From an uncultured Gammaproteobacteria bacterium (GTDB lineage Bacteria; Pseudomonadota; Gammaproteobacteria; Arenicellales; JAANXG01): a stretch of 60,583 nt of DNA. The notes under the pieces were generated by a model, which did not search any database, was not told where the DNA came from, and saw only the letters and a program-made list of their open reading frames with translations. Of the stretch, positions 25,208 through 34,880 are shown one piece after another (position 1 is the stretch's first letter; each line of letters starts with the position of its first letter). A program made the position numbers and the translations under genes. Location of the stretch: positions 1 to 60,583 of the forward strand of contig CAMYKW010000012.1 in assembly GCA_947259175.1 (NCBI GenBank), written 5' to 3'.

Positions 25208-26029
25208 CTAGTCGGCGCGCAACAATTCATTGATGCCGACCTTGGCCCGCGTCTTGGCGTCCACGCGCTTGACGATTACCGCACAGTAGAGGCTGTGAGA
25301 GCCGTCCGTCGCGGGCAGGGAGCCGGAGACGACCACCGAGCCGGACGGGATGCGCCCGTAGATAATCTCTCCGCTTTCGCGGTCCAGAATTTTCGTGCTT
25401 TGACCGATATACACGCCCATCGATATTACCGATCCTTCTTCTACGATCACGCCCTCGACAATCTCGCTGCGCGCGCCGATAAAACAGTTGTCCTCAATAA
25501 TCGTCGGTGCGGCTTGAATCGGTTCCAATACTCCGCCGATTCCCACGCCCCCCGATAAATGAACATGTTTGCCGATTTGCGCGCAGGACCCCACCGTAGC
25601 CCAGGTGTCGACCATTGTGCCCTCGCCGACAAACGCGCCGATGTTGACGTAGCTCGGCATTAGCACCACGTTGGGGCCGATGAACGCGCCTTTGCGCACC
25701 GTCGCGGGAGGCACCACCCGCAGCTCCGACTGCTCGAAGTCATGGCGCTCGTATTGTGCAAATTTGAGCGGCACTTTATCGAAATATCGCGTCCAGTTTC
25801 CCGCCACGGATTCGTTGTCGGAAATGCGAAAGTAAAGCAACACCGCTTTTTTCAGCCACTGGTTCACGACCCACTTTCCATTGACGGGTTCGGCCACGCG
25901 TTGACGCCCTGAATCGAGCATCTCAATCGCGCCGGCCACCGCGTCTTTGACTTCGTTAGAGACATTCTCCGGAGTGATCTCGGCGCGATTTTCGAACGCC
26001 TGATCTATCACCGTGCTCATGTCGTTCAT
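25208..26029 (-). CDS. dapD: Tetrahydrodipicolinate N-succinyltransferase
   Basis: A 273-aa left-handed beta-helix acyltransferase using succinyl-CoA in the diaminopimelate pathway. It has an N-terminal helical domain, then hexapeptide repeats ([35 protein letters not shown]). Length is normal. The start may be Met1 or Met4. It is upstream of dapE and downstream of glnD in one minus-strand string. Confidence 0.97.
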   Translation of the reverse strand: MNDMSTVIDQAFENRAEITPENVSNEVKDAVAGAIEMLDSGRQRVAEPVNGKWVVNQWLKKAVLLYFRISDNESVAGNWTRYFDKVPLKFAQYERHDFEQSELRVVPPATVRKGAFIGPNVVLMPSYVNIGAFVGEGTMVDTWATVGSCAQIGKHVHLSGGVGIGGVLEPIQAAPTIIEDNCFIGARSEIVEGVIVEEGSVISMGVYIGQSTKILDRESGEIIYGRIPSGSVVVSGSLPATDGSHSLYCAVIVKRVDAKTRAKVGINELLRAD

Positions 26030-26068
26030 GAACGCTGCTCCTATATATCGTTTGGTTTGTGTCGCGGG

Positions 26069-28759
26069 TTAGAGCGATACCGCCTTAGGCGCTTTGCTTT
26101 CGGAATCCGGCGACAGAGCCTGTTGAATTCGATGCGCCAGACAGGTCTGTTGCGTGTGCTTTGTCACCAGATTTCCGTCGCGATCCGTGATAAAAAAGAC
26201 GTCCTCAGCGCGCTCGCCGTAGGTCGCGATTTTAGCAGTTGCCAACTTCACCTTGCACTCGGAGAGGCAGCGGGCCACCTCATGCAACAGACCGGGCTGG
26301 TCCTGGGCTACGACCTCCATCACCGTATGTTGGCCGCTGGGTGATTGTGAGAAACTCACCCGCGTGTCGATTGGGAAATGTTTCAAGGTGCGGGGGACGC
26401 GGGCCTGTACTCGCGGCCGATCCACGGCCGGGTTGACAATTTCGTTGCGCAGCCGGTGCTTCAGTCGGTTCAGGGTCTCCGCATCGCTGGCCTGCCGGTC
26501 GCCTTTCTCGAGGGCGATGAACGTGTACAGGGCGAATCCAGCCGGTGTGGTGTGGATCCGGGCGTCGACGATGTTCAAATTCATCCGCGCGAAGCCGCCG
26601 GTCACCAAACTAAGCAGCCGTTCGGTTTCCGGCGCGTAGACCAAAAACACATTGGCCGCCAGATTGGAATCATGCTGCACCTCGACCAGCGGAAGCTGGA
26701 TGGCGGAGGTTGATGCGATCATGTTGATATGCAGGGCGATCTCCCCGGCGCTATAGCGTAGAAAGTAGTCGTTGGGAAACGATGCCCAGTGCTGGCTGAT
26801 CGCCTCCGGAGCGACGCGCTCTTTCGCAACGAGCTCCAGCGCCTGCTCCTTTACATCGTTGATGCGTTGTTCGACGCGGGTTGGTTCGGTGTGGCCGCGC
26901 CGCAACACCTGAGTGGTGATGTAATAAAGATCGTCCAACAGCCGGCCCTTCCAGGCATTCCACACATGCGGGCTGGTGCCGCGAATATCGGCGATCGTCA
27001 GCAGGTATAGGTTATTCAATCTTTCCTGATCTCCCACCTTCCTGGCGAACTCGAGCACAACGCCCTCGTCGGTGATGTCCTGACGCTGGGCGGTCCAGGA
27101 CATCAACAAGTGGTTGCGGACCAGCCAGGCAACGAAGTGGGCGTCGTAATTGCTCATTTCATGGGCTTTGCAGAACTCGAAGGCATCCCGCTCCCCAAGC
27201 ACGGAGTGGTCGCCTTTGCGACCCTTGGCGATGTCATGAAACAAACCGGAGAGATACAAGCGCTCGGGTTTGAATGTCTGCGACATGATCCGGCTGGCGC
27301 GCGGAAATTCGTCGCGGTGTTCGGGAACCGCGAATCGCCGCAGGTTGCGTAATACGAACAGCGAATGCGCGTCTACTGTGTACACGTGAAACAGGTCGTA
27401 TTGCATCTGTCCGACCACGGCGCCGAATTGCGGGATATAGGCGCCTAGAACACCGTAGGCATTCATCTTGCGCAGGGTGTGTGTCTGACCGTGCGGTTGA
27501 CGCATAATCTCCATGAATAAACTGCGGCACCGGATGTCATTACGAAACTCTTGATCGATGCGGTGCAGGTTGGCGCGAATCTGGCGTATGGTTACCGCGC
27601 GGACACCTTTCAGTTTGGGGTTTTGTTGCAGGATGAGGAACAATTCCAGTAGCACGAGGGGGCGCTTTTCAAACATATCCTCGTCGATGGTTTCCAGATA
27701 GCCGTTGTAAGCACGAAAGCGCCGATTGATGTTTTCGATGTGGGCCGATGCCGGCGATAGATTTGTCTCTTCATAGTGCTGCAGCAGGATTTCATTCAAC
27801 AATCGAAGCTCTTTAACCGTTCGATAGTAACGCTTCATCAATTGTTCCACCGCGAGACGGCCGTCATCATCCCGGTATCCCATTTGTTCCGCGAGCACGC
27901 GCTGGTGGTCAAACAGCAGTCGATCCTCCCGCCGGTTGGAATTGAAATGCAGGCCGTTGCGCAGCTTCCAGATAAAATTCCGTCCGCGGATCAAGGATCG
28001 ATACTCATCCGCGGTCAGGAAACCGAGTTCGATCAGGTCTCTGAGCTGGGTGGCCCCATATCGGCGTTGCATCACCCATAATACGGTTTGGATGTCGCGC
28101 AGCCCCCCCGGACCCTCCTTGATATTGGGCTCGAGATTGTAGGCGGTGTCGTCAAACTTATCGTGCCGGACGTCTTGTTCTTCGAGTTTCGCCTTGTAAA
28201 ACGACTCCGCACGCCATTGTGCGGATCCGGAAGTCTTGCTTTGCATTTGCGCGATCAGGGTCTCGCTTCCTTCGAGCAGGCGCGCCTCCATGATGTTGGT
28301 GGCGACAGTGAGGTCATTTTTTGCTTCGCGCACACAGTCTTTGATCGAGCGTACGCTGTGGCCGACTTCGAGCCCGATGTCCCACAGGAAGCTCAGCAAG
28401 GACTCGGTAAACGAACGGATCTTCTCATAACGCTGAGTGTTTACCAGCAACATCAAGTCCACATCGGAATGGGGATGCAGCTCGCCTCGCCCGTATCCTC
28501 CCGCCGCGACCAGCGCCACGTCGATTTTTCCGGGAAGCAGATGACGATGATGGAGCCAGGCGAGATGCAGCACCTGATCCACCAGCCACGCGTGATGGTG
28601 CACAATGTCCTGCGCCGGGGCGCCTTGCATGTGATAGTCGCGAAGTTGTTGCCGCGCTTCGCTGAGCGCGGTGCGCAACAAAGCGACCGGGTCGTCAATT
28701 TTTTCGAGCCGAGATTGAAGGCCCGGCACATCGATCAACTTGGTATTCGCCAGATACAC
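26069..28759 (-). CDS. glnD: PII uridylyltransferase/uridylyl-removing enzyme
   Basis: A 896-aa nitrogen-status sensor that uridylylates PII when glutamine is low. Domain order is standard: nucleotidyltransferase (GGYGRGELHPHSDVDLM, about residues 86-102), HD domain (FHDIAKGRKGDHS) and two C-terminal ACT domains that bind glutamine. The GTG start follows the map stop with one base between. Confidence 0.97.
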   Translation of the reverse strand: MYLANTKLIDVPGLQSRLEKIDDPVALLRTALSEARQQLRDYHMQGAPAQDIVHHHAWLVDQVLHLAWLHHRHLLPGKIDVALVAAGGYGRGELHPHSDVDLMLLVNTQRYEKIRSFTESLLSFLWDIGLEVGHSVRSIKDCVREAKNDLTVATNIMEARLLEGSETLIAQMQSKTSGSAQWRAESFYKAKLEEQDVRHDKFDDTAYNLEPNIKEGPGGLRDIQTVLWVMQRRYGATQLRDLIELGFLTADEYRSLIRGRNFIWKLRNGLHFNSNRREDRLLFDHQRVLAEQMGYRDDDGRLAVEQLMKRYYRTVKELRLLNEILLQHYEETNLSPASAHIENINRRFRAYNGYLETIDEDMFEKRPLVLLELFLILQQNPKLKGVRAVTIRQIRANLHRIDQEFRNDIRCRSLFMEIMRQPHGQTHTLRKMNAYGVLGAYIPQFGAVVGQMQYDLFHVYTVDAHSLFVLRNLRRFAVPEHRDEFPRASRIMSQTFKPERLYLSGLFHDIAKGRKGDHSVLGERDAFEFCKAHEMSNYDAHFVAWLVRNHLLMSWTAQRQDITDEGVVLEFARKVGDQERLNNLYLLTIADIRGTSPHVWNAWKGRLLDDLYYITTQVLRRGHTEPTRVEQRINDVKEQALELVAKERVAPEAISQHWASFPNDYFLRYSAGEIALHINMIASTSAIQLPLVEVQHDSNLAANVFLVYAPETERLLSLVTGGFARMNLNIVDARIHTTPAGFALYTFIALEKGDRQASDAETLNRLKHRLRNEIVNPAVDRPRVQARVPRTLKHFPIDTRVSFSQSPSGQHTVMEVVAQDQPGLLHEVARCLSECKVKLATAKIATYGERAEDVFFITDRDGNLVTKHTQQTCLAHRIQQALSPDSESKAPKAVSL

Positions 28760-28760
28760 G

Positions 28761-29528
28761 TCAACTCGTTCGCGACGATGAGTTGGTCAACACTTCGTGT
28801 CCGTCTTCTGTGACCAGCACGGTGTGTTCCCACTGCGCGGAAAGACTATGGTCCCGTGTGACCACGGTCCAGTTGTCGGACAACAGCCTGGTTTCCTTGC
28901 GTCCGGCATTGATCATCGGTTCGATCGTGAACGTCATACCCGGCACCAGTTCGACGCCGGTGCCACGTTCGCCGTAGTGTAAGACCTGCGGCTCTTCGTG
29001 GAATTCCTTGCCGATCCCGTGGCCGCAGTACTCACGAACCACGGAGAAATTATGCCCCTCCGCGTGGTTTTGGATGACATGGCCGATATCGCCCAAGCGG
29101 GTGCCGGGCCGCACAATGTCGATGGCACGAAGCAAACACTCGCGGCTCACCTGGGTAAGCCGCTTCGCCAGAATCGACGGCTTACCGACGAAGAACATTC
29201 TGCTGGTGTCACCGTGATAGCCGTCTTTGATCACGGTGATGTCGATATTGATGATATCGCCGTTCTTCAGCTTCTTATCTCCGGGAATGCCATGGCACAC
29301 CACATGGTTGACGGAGGTACAGATAGACTTCGGGAAACCACGGTAATTCAATGGTGCGGGCACCGCTTTGAGGTCGTTGACGATGTAATCGTGGCAGATC
29401 CGGTCGAGTGCTTCGGTGGTCATCCCCGCCGCCACCCTGGGCCCGACCATATCCAGGACCTGAGCCGCAAGGCCTCCGGCGACGCGCATTTTGTCCATTT
29501 CTTCAGGAGTCTTAAGGGTGATAGCCAT
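28761..29528 (-). CDS. map: Type I methionine aminopeptidase
   Basis: A 255-aa metalloenzyme that removes the initiator Met. Metal ligands lie in NIDITVIKDGYHGD, HGIGKEFHEEP and FTIEPM. It is divergent from rpsB, the usual gammaproteobacterial arrangement, and followed by glnD. Confidence 0.98.
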   Translation of the reverse strand: MAITLKTPEEMDKMRVAGGLAAQVLDMVGPRVAAGMTTEALDRICHDYIVNDLKAVPAPLNYRGFPKSICTSVNHVVCHGIPGDKKLKNGDIINIDITVIKDGYHGDTSRMFFVGKPSILAKRLTQVSRECLLRAIDIVRPGTRLGDIGHVIQNHAEGHNFSVVREYCGHGIGKEFHEEPQVLHYGERGTGVELVPGMTFTIEPMINAGRKETRLLSDNWTVVTRDHSLSAQWEHTVLVTEDGHEVLTNSSSRTS

Positions 29529-29625
29529 TAAATTCCGGGTTAGGTATCGGGGCGCACATGCTACACGATTTTTGACGCCGGGCGCAGGCGATTGCGGCCT
29601 GCCGGCGGTCTTCCCGGGGCCAAGA

Positions 29626-29654
29626 TTGCCCGCGATTTAGGGCTGTGTTATAAA
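29626..29654 (+). promoter_or_regulatory. Sigma-70 promoter of rpsB-tsf
   Basis: TTGCCC at 29626-29631 and TATAAA at 29649-29654 with an exact 17-nt spacer. Transcription would start near 29661, leaving a leader of about 113 nt before rpsB. In E. coli a leader of this kind allows feedback by uS2; whether this one does cannot be seen here. Confidence 0.65.
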
Positions 29655-29774
29655 GCGCGGTCAATTTTTAACTTCGCACGCAGGTCGGCACATCCGCCCG
29701 GGTGCCTCGCGGGTCGTCCGCTGGGGTCGGCGGTTGGGGTCTGCGTAAGTGTAAACCCGAACGGAGAAGATTCG

Positions 29775-31010
29775 ATGGCAAATGTCACCATGCGCCAGAT
29801 GCTCGAAGCTGGCGTGCATTTCGGTCACCAGACCCGATACTGGTCCCCCAAGATGCGCCCGTATATCTACGGTGAGCGCAACAAAATCTACATCATAAAT
29901 CTGGAACACACCTTGCCGCTGTTCGCAGAGGCAATGGCGTTTCTGAAGCAGCTTGCGGGGAACGGTGGAAAAGTGCTGTTCGTCGGTACCAAGCGCTCGG
30001 CCGGCAAAGTAATCAAGGAATCCGCCGAGATCTGCGGATCCCCTTACGTGAATCACCGTTGGCTCGGGGGGATGTTGACCAATTTCAAGACCGTCAAGAA
30101 CTCGATTCAGCGGCTGAAGGACCTGGATATACAGGTTGCGGAAGGGGGGCTGGAAAAACTGAGCAAGAAAGAAGCGCTGCAACTGGAGCGCGAGCGCGCC
30201 AAGCTTGAAAGAAGCCTGGCGGGCATCAAGGACATGGGGGGGCTGCCCGATGCACTGTTCGTCATTGATGTGAAGCAGGAATACATAGCGGTGGCCGAGG
30301 CGAACAAGCTCAAGATACCGGTTGTGGCCGTGGTCGACACCAACTGCGAACCGGACAATGTGGACTATGTGATACCCGGCAACGACGATGCGATCCGTGC
30401 GATACGGCTGTACGCAACGGGTGCCGCCGATGCGATCCTCGACGGCCGCCAGATCGCCGCCGAGCAGCTGGTGCCGCAGGCTGGGGAGTATGTTGAGGTG
30501 GATGAAAGCGGTCAGGCGGTAGCGGCGGCGACGGTGGATACCACGGTGGAACCGGCGGCCCCGGCAGCCGGGGAAGCGACCGAGGCGGAGGCGGCCGAAG
30601 CCGCACCGGCGAGCGTGAAACAGGACGAAGTCGCCGCTGCCGGGGTGACCGGCACCGCCGGGGCTGATCAGAGCGGTGAATCGGCATCACCCGCTGCCGA
30701 GGCTGATCAGAGCGGTGAATCGGCATCACCCGCTGCCGAGTCGAAAGCAGGCGAGACCGAGACTAAAGCGGTAAAAAAGACCAAGAAGAAGGTGACCAAA
30801 AAGACGGTGTCGAAAAAGACGGTGACCAAGAAGACGGCGTCGAAAAAGGCCGCAACCAAGAATCCCGCATCAAAAAAGACGACAACTAAAAAGCAAACAG
30901 CCGTGAGCGGCGACAGTCAGACCGCGGCTGAACCGGAGGCGCCCGACGCCACGCAGGCCGCGGCCCCGTCCGACGCCGAGACCGCCGAAGCTGCTAAAGA
31001 GCAATCCTGA
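29775..31010 (+). CDS. rpsB: Ribosomal protein uS2 with Lys-rich tail
   Basis: 411 aa from the ATG at 29775 ([20 protein letters not shown]). Residues 1-235 are a normal uS2 ([50 protein letters not shown]). The family is usually about 230-260 residues. Here about 170 extra residues follow: an acidic Ala/Glu region with a duplicated 13-aa unit, then a basic Lys/Thr/Ser tract of [13 protein letters not shown] type resembling histone H1 tails, then an acidic end. Nothing in the reading frame suggests an error, and tsf follows normally. Confidence 0.97.
   Translation: MANVTMRQMLEAGVHFGHQTRYWSPKMRPYIYGERNKIYIINLEHTLPLFAEAMAFLKQLAGNGGKVLFVGTKRSAGKVIKESAEICGSPYVNHRWLGGMLTNFKTVKNSIQRLKDLDIQVAEGGLEKLSKKEALQLERERAKLERSLAGIKDMGGLPDALFVIDVKQEYIAVAEANKLKIPVVAVVDTNCEPDNVDYVIPGNDDAIRAIRLYATGAADAILDGRQIAAEQLVPQAGEYVEVDESGQAVAAATVDTTVEPAAPAAGEATEAEAAEAAPASVKQDEVAAAGVTGTAGADQSGESASPAAEADQSGESASPAAESKAGETETKAVKKTKKKVTKKTVSKKTVTKKTASKKAATKNPASKKTTTKKQTAVSGDSQTAAEPEAPDATQAAAPSDAETAEAAKEQS
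30663..30740 (+). repeat. 39-bp direct repeat, two identical copies, in rpsB
   Basis: The 39-bp unit at 30663-30701 is repeated exactly at 30702-30740 and encodes the 13-aa unit [13 protein letters not shown]. Exact identity suggests a recent in-frame duplication. Confidence 0.95.
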
Positions 31011-31045
31011 GCAAAACGACTAGCACATCTCCTGGAGACAACGAA

Positions 31046-31933
31046 ATGGCAATTAGTGCCGCTATGGTGAAAGAACTGCGAACGCGCACCGGGGCTGGAA
31101 TGATGGAGTGTAAAGGCGCCCTCAAGGACGCAGACGGTGACATGGAAGCGGCGGTTGAGCTGTTGCGAAAAAAAGGCGCGGCCAAAGCGGACAAGAAGTC
31201 TGGCCGGATTGCGGCAGATGGCGTGATCGTCGCATTGGTGTCCGACGACGGGAACAGCGGCGTTTTGGTAGAAGTCAATTGCGAAACGGATTTCGTCGCC
31301 AAAGACGATAGTTTCTCGGCGTTCGCCCGAGCCGTGGCGGAAACGGTTATGGAGCGGCGACCGGCGTCGGTGGCCGCCTTGGGAGACTCGGTGCTGAGCG
31401 GCGGCGGCGGGACCGTCGAGGAGGCGCGACGCGAGCTGATCACCAAAATCGGGGAAAACATCAATGTACGCCGCTTCCAGGCTATCGCGGCGGGACCGGA
31501 TGCGCAGATCAGCGCGTATGTGCACGGAAATCGCATCGGTGTGCTGGTGGCCAGCCAGGGCGGCCGTGCCGACTTGGGTAAGGACATCGCTATGCACATC
31601 GCCGCCAGTCGGCCGCTTTACCTTTCGAAACAGGCGATACCGGCGGAAGTGATGGAGAAAGAGCGGGAGATCTTCGCCGCGCAAGCCGGCGAAAGCGGGA
31701 AACCGGCGCAGATCGTTGCAAAGATCGTCGACGGCCGGCTGCATAAGTACTGCAACGAAATCACGCTACTGGGGCAGCCGTTTGTCAAGGACCCGGATCA
31801 GAGCGTCGAGAAGCTGTTGAATTCTGAGGGCGCAGTGGTAGAAGAGTTCATTCGATTCGAGGTCGGAGAAGGGCTGGAGCGCCGTGCCGATGATTTCGTT
31901 GCGGAGGTTATGGCACAGGCCAAAGGAGCGTAA
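31046..31933 (+). CDS. tsf: Elongation factor Ts
   Basis: A 295-aa nucleotide exchange factor for EF-Tu. The N-terminal UBA-like domain shows ELRTRTGAGMMECKGAL; the core has NCETDFVAKDDSF. Normal length. It is 35 nt after rpsB, with SD GGAGA. Confidence 0.98.
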   Translation: MAISAAMVKELRTRTGAGMMECKGALKDADGDMEAAVELLRKKGAAKADKKSGRIAADGVIVALVSDDGNSGVLVEVNCETDFVAKDDSFSAFARAVAETVMERRPASVAALGDSVLSGGGGTVEEARRELITKIGENINVRRFQAIAAGPDAQISAYVHGNRIGVLVASQGGRADLGKDIAMHIAASRPLYLSKQAIPAEVMEKEREIFAAQAGESGKPAQIVAKIVDGRLHKYCNEITLLGQPFVKDPDQSVEKLLNSEGAVVEEFIRFEVGEGLERRADDFVAEVMAQAKGA

Positions 31934-31939
31934 CAACCC

Positions 31940-32671
31940 ATGGGCGCCGAGGGCGGGGTCTCCCATGGTCGGGTGTTGCTGAAACTCAGCGGAGAAGCCC
32001 TGAGCGGAGGTGGCGGGAACGGAATCGATCGCACGACAATGGAAGAAATTTGTGCGCAGATCGCTTCCGTCACGAGCCTCAACGTGCAGTTGGCAATCGT
32101 CATCGGCGGTGGAAATTTTTTCCGCGGTGTCAACGCCTCAACCATGGGTGTGGACAAGGTCACCGCGGATTACGTTGGGATGTTGGCAACGGTAATGAAC
32201 GCCCTGGTGCTACAAAGCGCCCTGCAGGCAGCCGGAGTAGCGGCCAAGGTACAGTCCGCCATTCCGGTGACCCCGATTGCAGAATCGTATAAGCGCGACC
32301 AGGCGTTGAAAGATTTGGAAAATCGTTGTGTTGTGATTTTTGCAGCCGGCACGGGAAATCCTTTTTTCACCACTGACACCGCGGCAAGTTTGCGAGCGAT
32401 AGAAGTTGGCGCCGACATGATGCTGAAGGCGACAAAGGTCGACGGAGTGTACAGCGAGGATCCCGTTACCAATCCCGATGCCACCAAGTACGAACAGATC
32501 AGTTATGATGAGGTCCTGGAAAAGCGTTTGGCGGTGATGGACGCCACTGCCGTTGCGCTGTGCCGCGAGCACAACATGCCGTTGCGGGTGTTCGCCATTT
32601 CCCAGCCCGGAAGCTTGATGCGAATCATCAAGGGTGAAAACGAAGGTACGCTGATCCTGAACGAGGCGTGA
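31940..32671 (+). CDS. pyrH: UMP kinase
   Basis: A 243-aa amino-acid-kinase-fold enzyme converting UMP to UDP. Motifs are [20 protein letters not shown] and [16 protein letters not shown]. It lies 6 nt after tsf and 3 nt before frr. Confidence 0.98.
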   Translation: MGAEGGVSHGRVLLKLSGEALSGGGGNGIDRTTMEEICAQIASVTSLNVQLAIVIGGGNFFRGVNASTMGVDKVTADYVGMLATVMNALVLQSALQAAGVAAKVQSAIPVTPIAESYKRDQALKDLENRCVVIFAAGTGNPFFTTDTAASLRAIEVGADMMLKATKVDGVYSEDPVTNPDATKYEQISYDEVLEKRLAVMDATAVALCREHNMPLRVFAISQPGSLMRIIKGENEGTLILNEA

Positions 32672-32674
32672 TCC

Positions 32675-33232
32675 ATGACAAAAGAAATCAGAAAAGACGC
32701 GGAAACTCGCATGAAAAAGAGCGTCGATGCGCTCATTCATGAACTGGCCAAGATTCGAACCGGACGCGCCAACACCGCGCTGCTCGACCATTTGAGAGTT
32801 GATTACTACGGCAACCCGACTCCGATCAATCAGGTTGCCAGCGTGAGCGTGTCGGACGCCAGGAGTCTGGCGGTTACACCTTGGGAAAAATCTATGATTC
32901 CTGCAGTCGAGAAGGCGATCCATGAGTCGGAGCTGGGACTCAATCCGGTGACGTCCGGAGATACGGTACGTATACCTATTCCACCGCTCACCGAGGAACG
33001 CCGTCGCGAAATGGGCAAACTGGTTCGTGCCGAAGGGGAGCATGGAAAAGTGGCTGTTCGCAATATCCGACGTGACGCCAACAATCATCTGCGTGACATG
33101 CTGAAGGATAAAGAGCTGGCTGAAGACGAAGAGAAGCGCGCGTTGGACGAGATTCAAAAACTCACCGACCACTATGTGGAAGAAATCGACAGGATCATCG
33201 TTGAGAAAGAGAAAGAAATATTGGAAGTGTGA
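32675..33232 (+). CDS. frr: Ribosome recycling factor
   Basis: A 185-aa tRNA-shaped protein that splits post-termination ribosomes with EF-G. Diagnostic stretches are ELAKIRTGRANTALLD and RIPIPPLTEERR. Normal length and place. Confidence 0.98.
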   Translation: MTKEIRKDAETRMKKSVDALIHELAKIRTGRANTALLDHLRVDYYGNPTPINQVASVSVSDARSLAVTPWEKSMIPAVEKAIHESELGLNPVTSGDTVRIPIPPLTEERRREMGKLVRAEGEHGKVAVRNIRRDANNHLRDMLKDKELAEDEEKRALDEIQKLTDHYVEEIDRIIVEKEKEILEV

Positions 33233-33255
33233 GGTTGCCTACCTGACAAGATACG

Positions 33256-34044
33256 ATGCCTGACGAAAAACATATTGCAGATAACGAGGAGGACGTGTCC
33301 TCGTACCCAAGCTTGCCGACACACATTGCGGTAATAATGGATGGCAACGGCCGATGGGCCAAACGTCACGGCTTACCCCGCATTTCCGGTCATCGCCGGG
33401 GGCTTGAATCGGTGCGTACTATGGTGAAGGCCTGCGCAGATTATAAGATCCCGTATTTGACCCTGTTTGCATTCAGTAGCGAGAACTGGAGACGGCCGCC
33501 GGCGGAAGTAAATTTGTTGATGGATCTTTTCGCCAATGCCCTGGAACAGAAAGCACGGAGGCTACATGAAAATAATGTCTGTTTGCGGATAGTGGGTGAT
33601 ACATCGCGCTTCAGCCCCAAGATTCGCATGTTGATACAGCGGGCTGAAACCCTGACCCGTAACAATGACGGCTTGAAACTGACTATCGCGGCCAACTACG
33701 GCGGTCGCTGGGATGTGACCCAGGCATGCCAACGCATCGCACGCGATGCCGCCGCGGGTAACTTGAAGGCGGAGGATGTAACTGAGGATACTATCGCGCA
33801 ATGCCTGGCGACTTCCTTTTTGCCCGAGCCTGATTTATTCATTCGCACCGGCGGCGAGCGGCGGGTAAGCAACTTCCTGTTGTGGCAGCTGGCGTACACG
33901 GAATTGTACTTCACCGAGACATTGTGGCCGGCATTCGACGGCGAGGAGTTTGAACAGGCGCTGGCATCATTCGCAAAGCGCGAACGGCGTTTCGGGAGGA
34001 CCGGCGACCAGATCGTTAATCAGCGCCAAATACGTAATGCTTAA
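33256..34044 (+). CDS. uppS: Undecaprenyl diphosphate synthase
   Basis: A 262-aa cis-prenyltransferase making the C55 lipid carrier for peptidoglycan and O-antigen. Motifs are IMDGNGRWAKRHGLPR (catalytic Asp), FSSENWRRP and DLFIRTGGERRVSNFLLWQ. It overlaps cdsA by 8 nt. Confidence 0.98.
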   Translation: MPDEKHIADNEEDVSSYPSLPTHIAVIMDGNGRWAKRHGLPRISGHRRGLESVRTMVKACADYKIPYLTLFAFSSENWRRPPAEVNLLMDLFANALEQKARRLHENNVCLRIVGDTSRFSPKIRMLIQRAETLTRNNDGLKLTIAANYGGRWDVTQACQRIARDAAAGNLKAEDVTEDTIAQCLATSFLPEPDLFIRTGGERRVSNFLLWQLAYTELYFTETLWPAFDGEEFEQALASFAKRERRFGRTGDQIVNQRQIRNA

Positions 34045-34864
34045 ACATCGAGTGCTTACTGCAGCACTACTGATACCAATATTTGTCGTCTCCGTTTTCT
34101 TATTATCCTCGCGTCAATTCGCGCTGCTCCTTGGAATCGTCGTGGTGCTTGCAGCCTGGGAATGGAGTGCGCTTGCCGATATTCATTCGCCGCCGGCAAA
34201 AATTGCATACGTCGGTGCTGTGTTCGTGACGGGCGCCGCCTCATTCGCGTTTCCCGCGTTAATCCTGCCGATCGCGGTAATTGGCGTTATATGGTGGATC
34301 GGCGCGTGCTTCAGATTGTTCCAGGCGCGGTCCTCTATATCGATCGGGCCTGAGTGGATGACGCTCGTAAGCGGGCTATTGGTGCTGGTGCCGGCGTGGT
34401 GTGCGCTGTACGGCCTGCATCAAGGTCCGCGGGGACCGGCAATGGTGCTGATACTGATGTCGATCGTGTGGATTGCAGATATTATGGCCTATTTTGCGGG
34501 CCGGGCCTGGGGAAAGATCAAGCTCGCGCCGGTGATCAGCCCCGGAAAAAGCGTAGAGGGTTTGCTCGGCGGGCTGGCCGGGGTTATCGTGTTTGCTACG
34601 GTAGTAGGAGTCTGGTACTTGCAACTTTCTGCCTGGACGTTGCCGCTATGGCTTGTGTTGGCTTTGATCGCCGCTTTATTGTCCGTGTGTGGTGATCTTT
34701 TTGAGAGCCTCATCAAGCGCCGCGCCGGCGTCAAGGACAGCGGAACGATTCTGCCGGGGCACGGCGGGGTTCTCGATCGAATTGATAGCGTCAGCGCCGC
34801 GTCACCGGTTTTTTTTGTCGGCGTACACGTGTTGCCGGCGCTCATGACATCCAAACCGACATGA
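34037..34864 (+). CDS. cdsA: Phosphatidate cytidylyltransferase
   Basis: A 275-aa membrane enzyme making CDP-diacylglycerol. It has about eight membrane segments and the CTP signature KRRAGVKDSGTILPGHGG followed by DRIDS. The start at 34037 inside the uppS end gives a normal N-terminus; the longer reading frame upstream overlaps uppS in another frame. Confidence 0.97.
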   Translation: MLKHRVLTAALLIPIFVVSVFLLSSRQFALLLGIVVVLAAWEWSALADIHSPPAKIAYVGAVFVTGAASFAFPALILPIAVIGVIWWIGACFRLFQARSSISIGPEWMTLVSGLLVLVPAWCALYGLHQGPRGPAMVLILMSIVWIADIMAYFAGRAWGKIKLAPVISPGKSVEGLLGGLAGVIVFATVVGVWYLQLSAWTLPLWLVLALIAALLSVCGDLFESLIKRRAGVKDSGTILPGHGGVLDRIDSVSAASPVFFVGVHVLPALMTSKPT

Positions 34865-34880
34865 TCCGAAATAGCACAAC

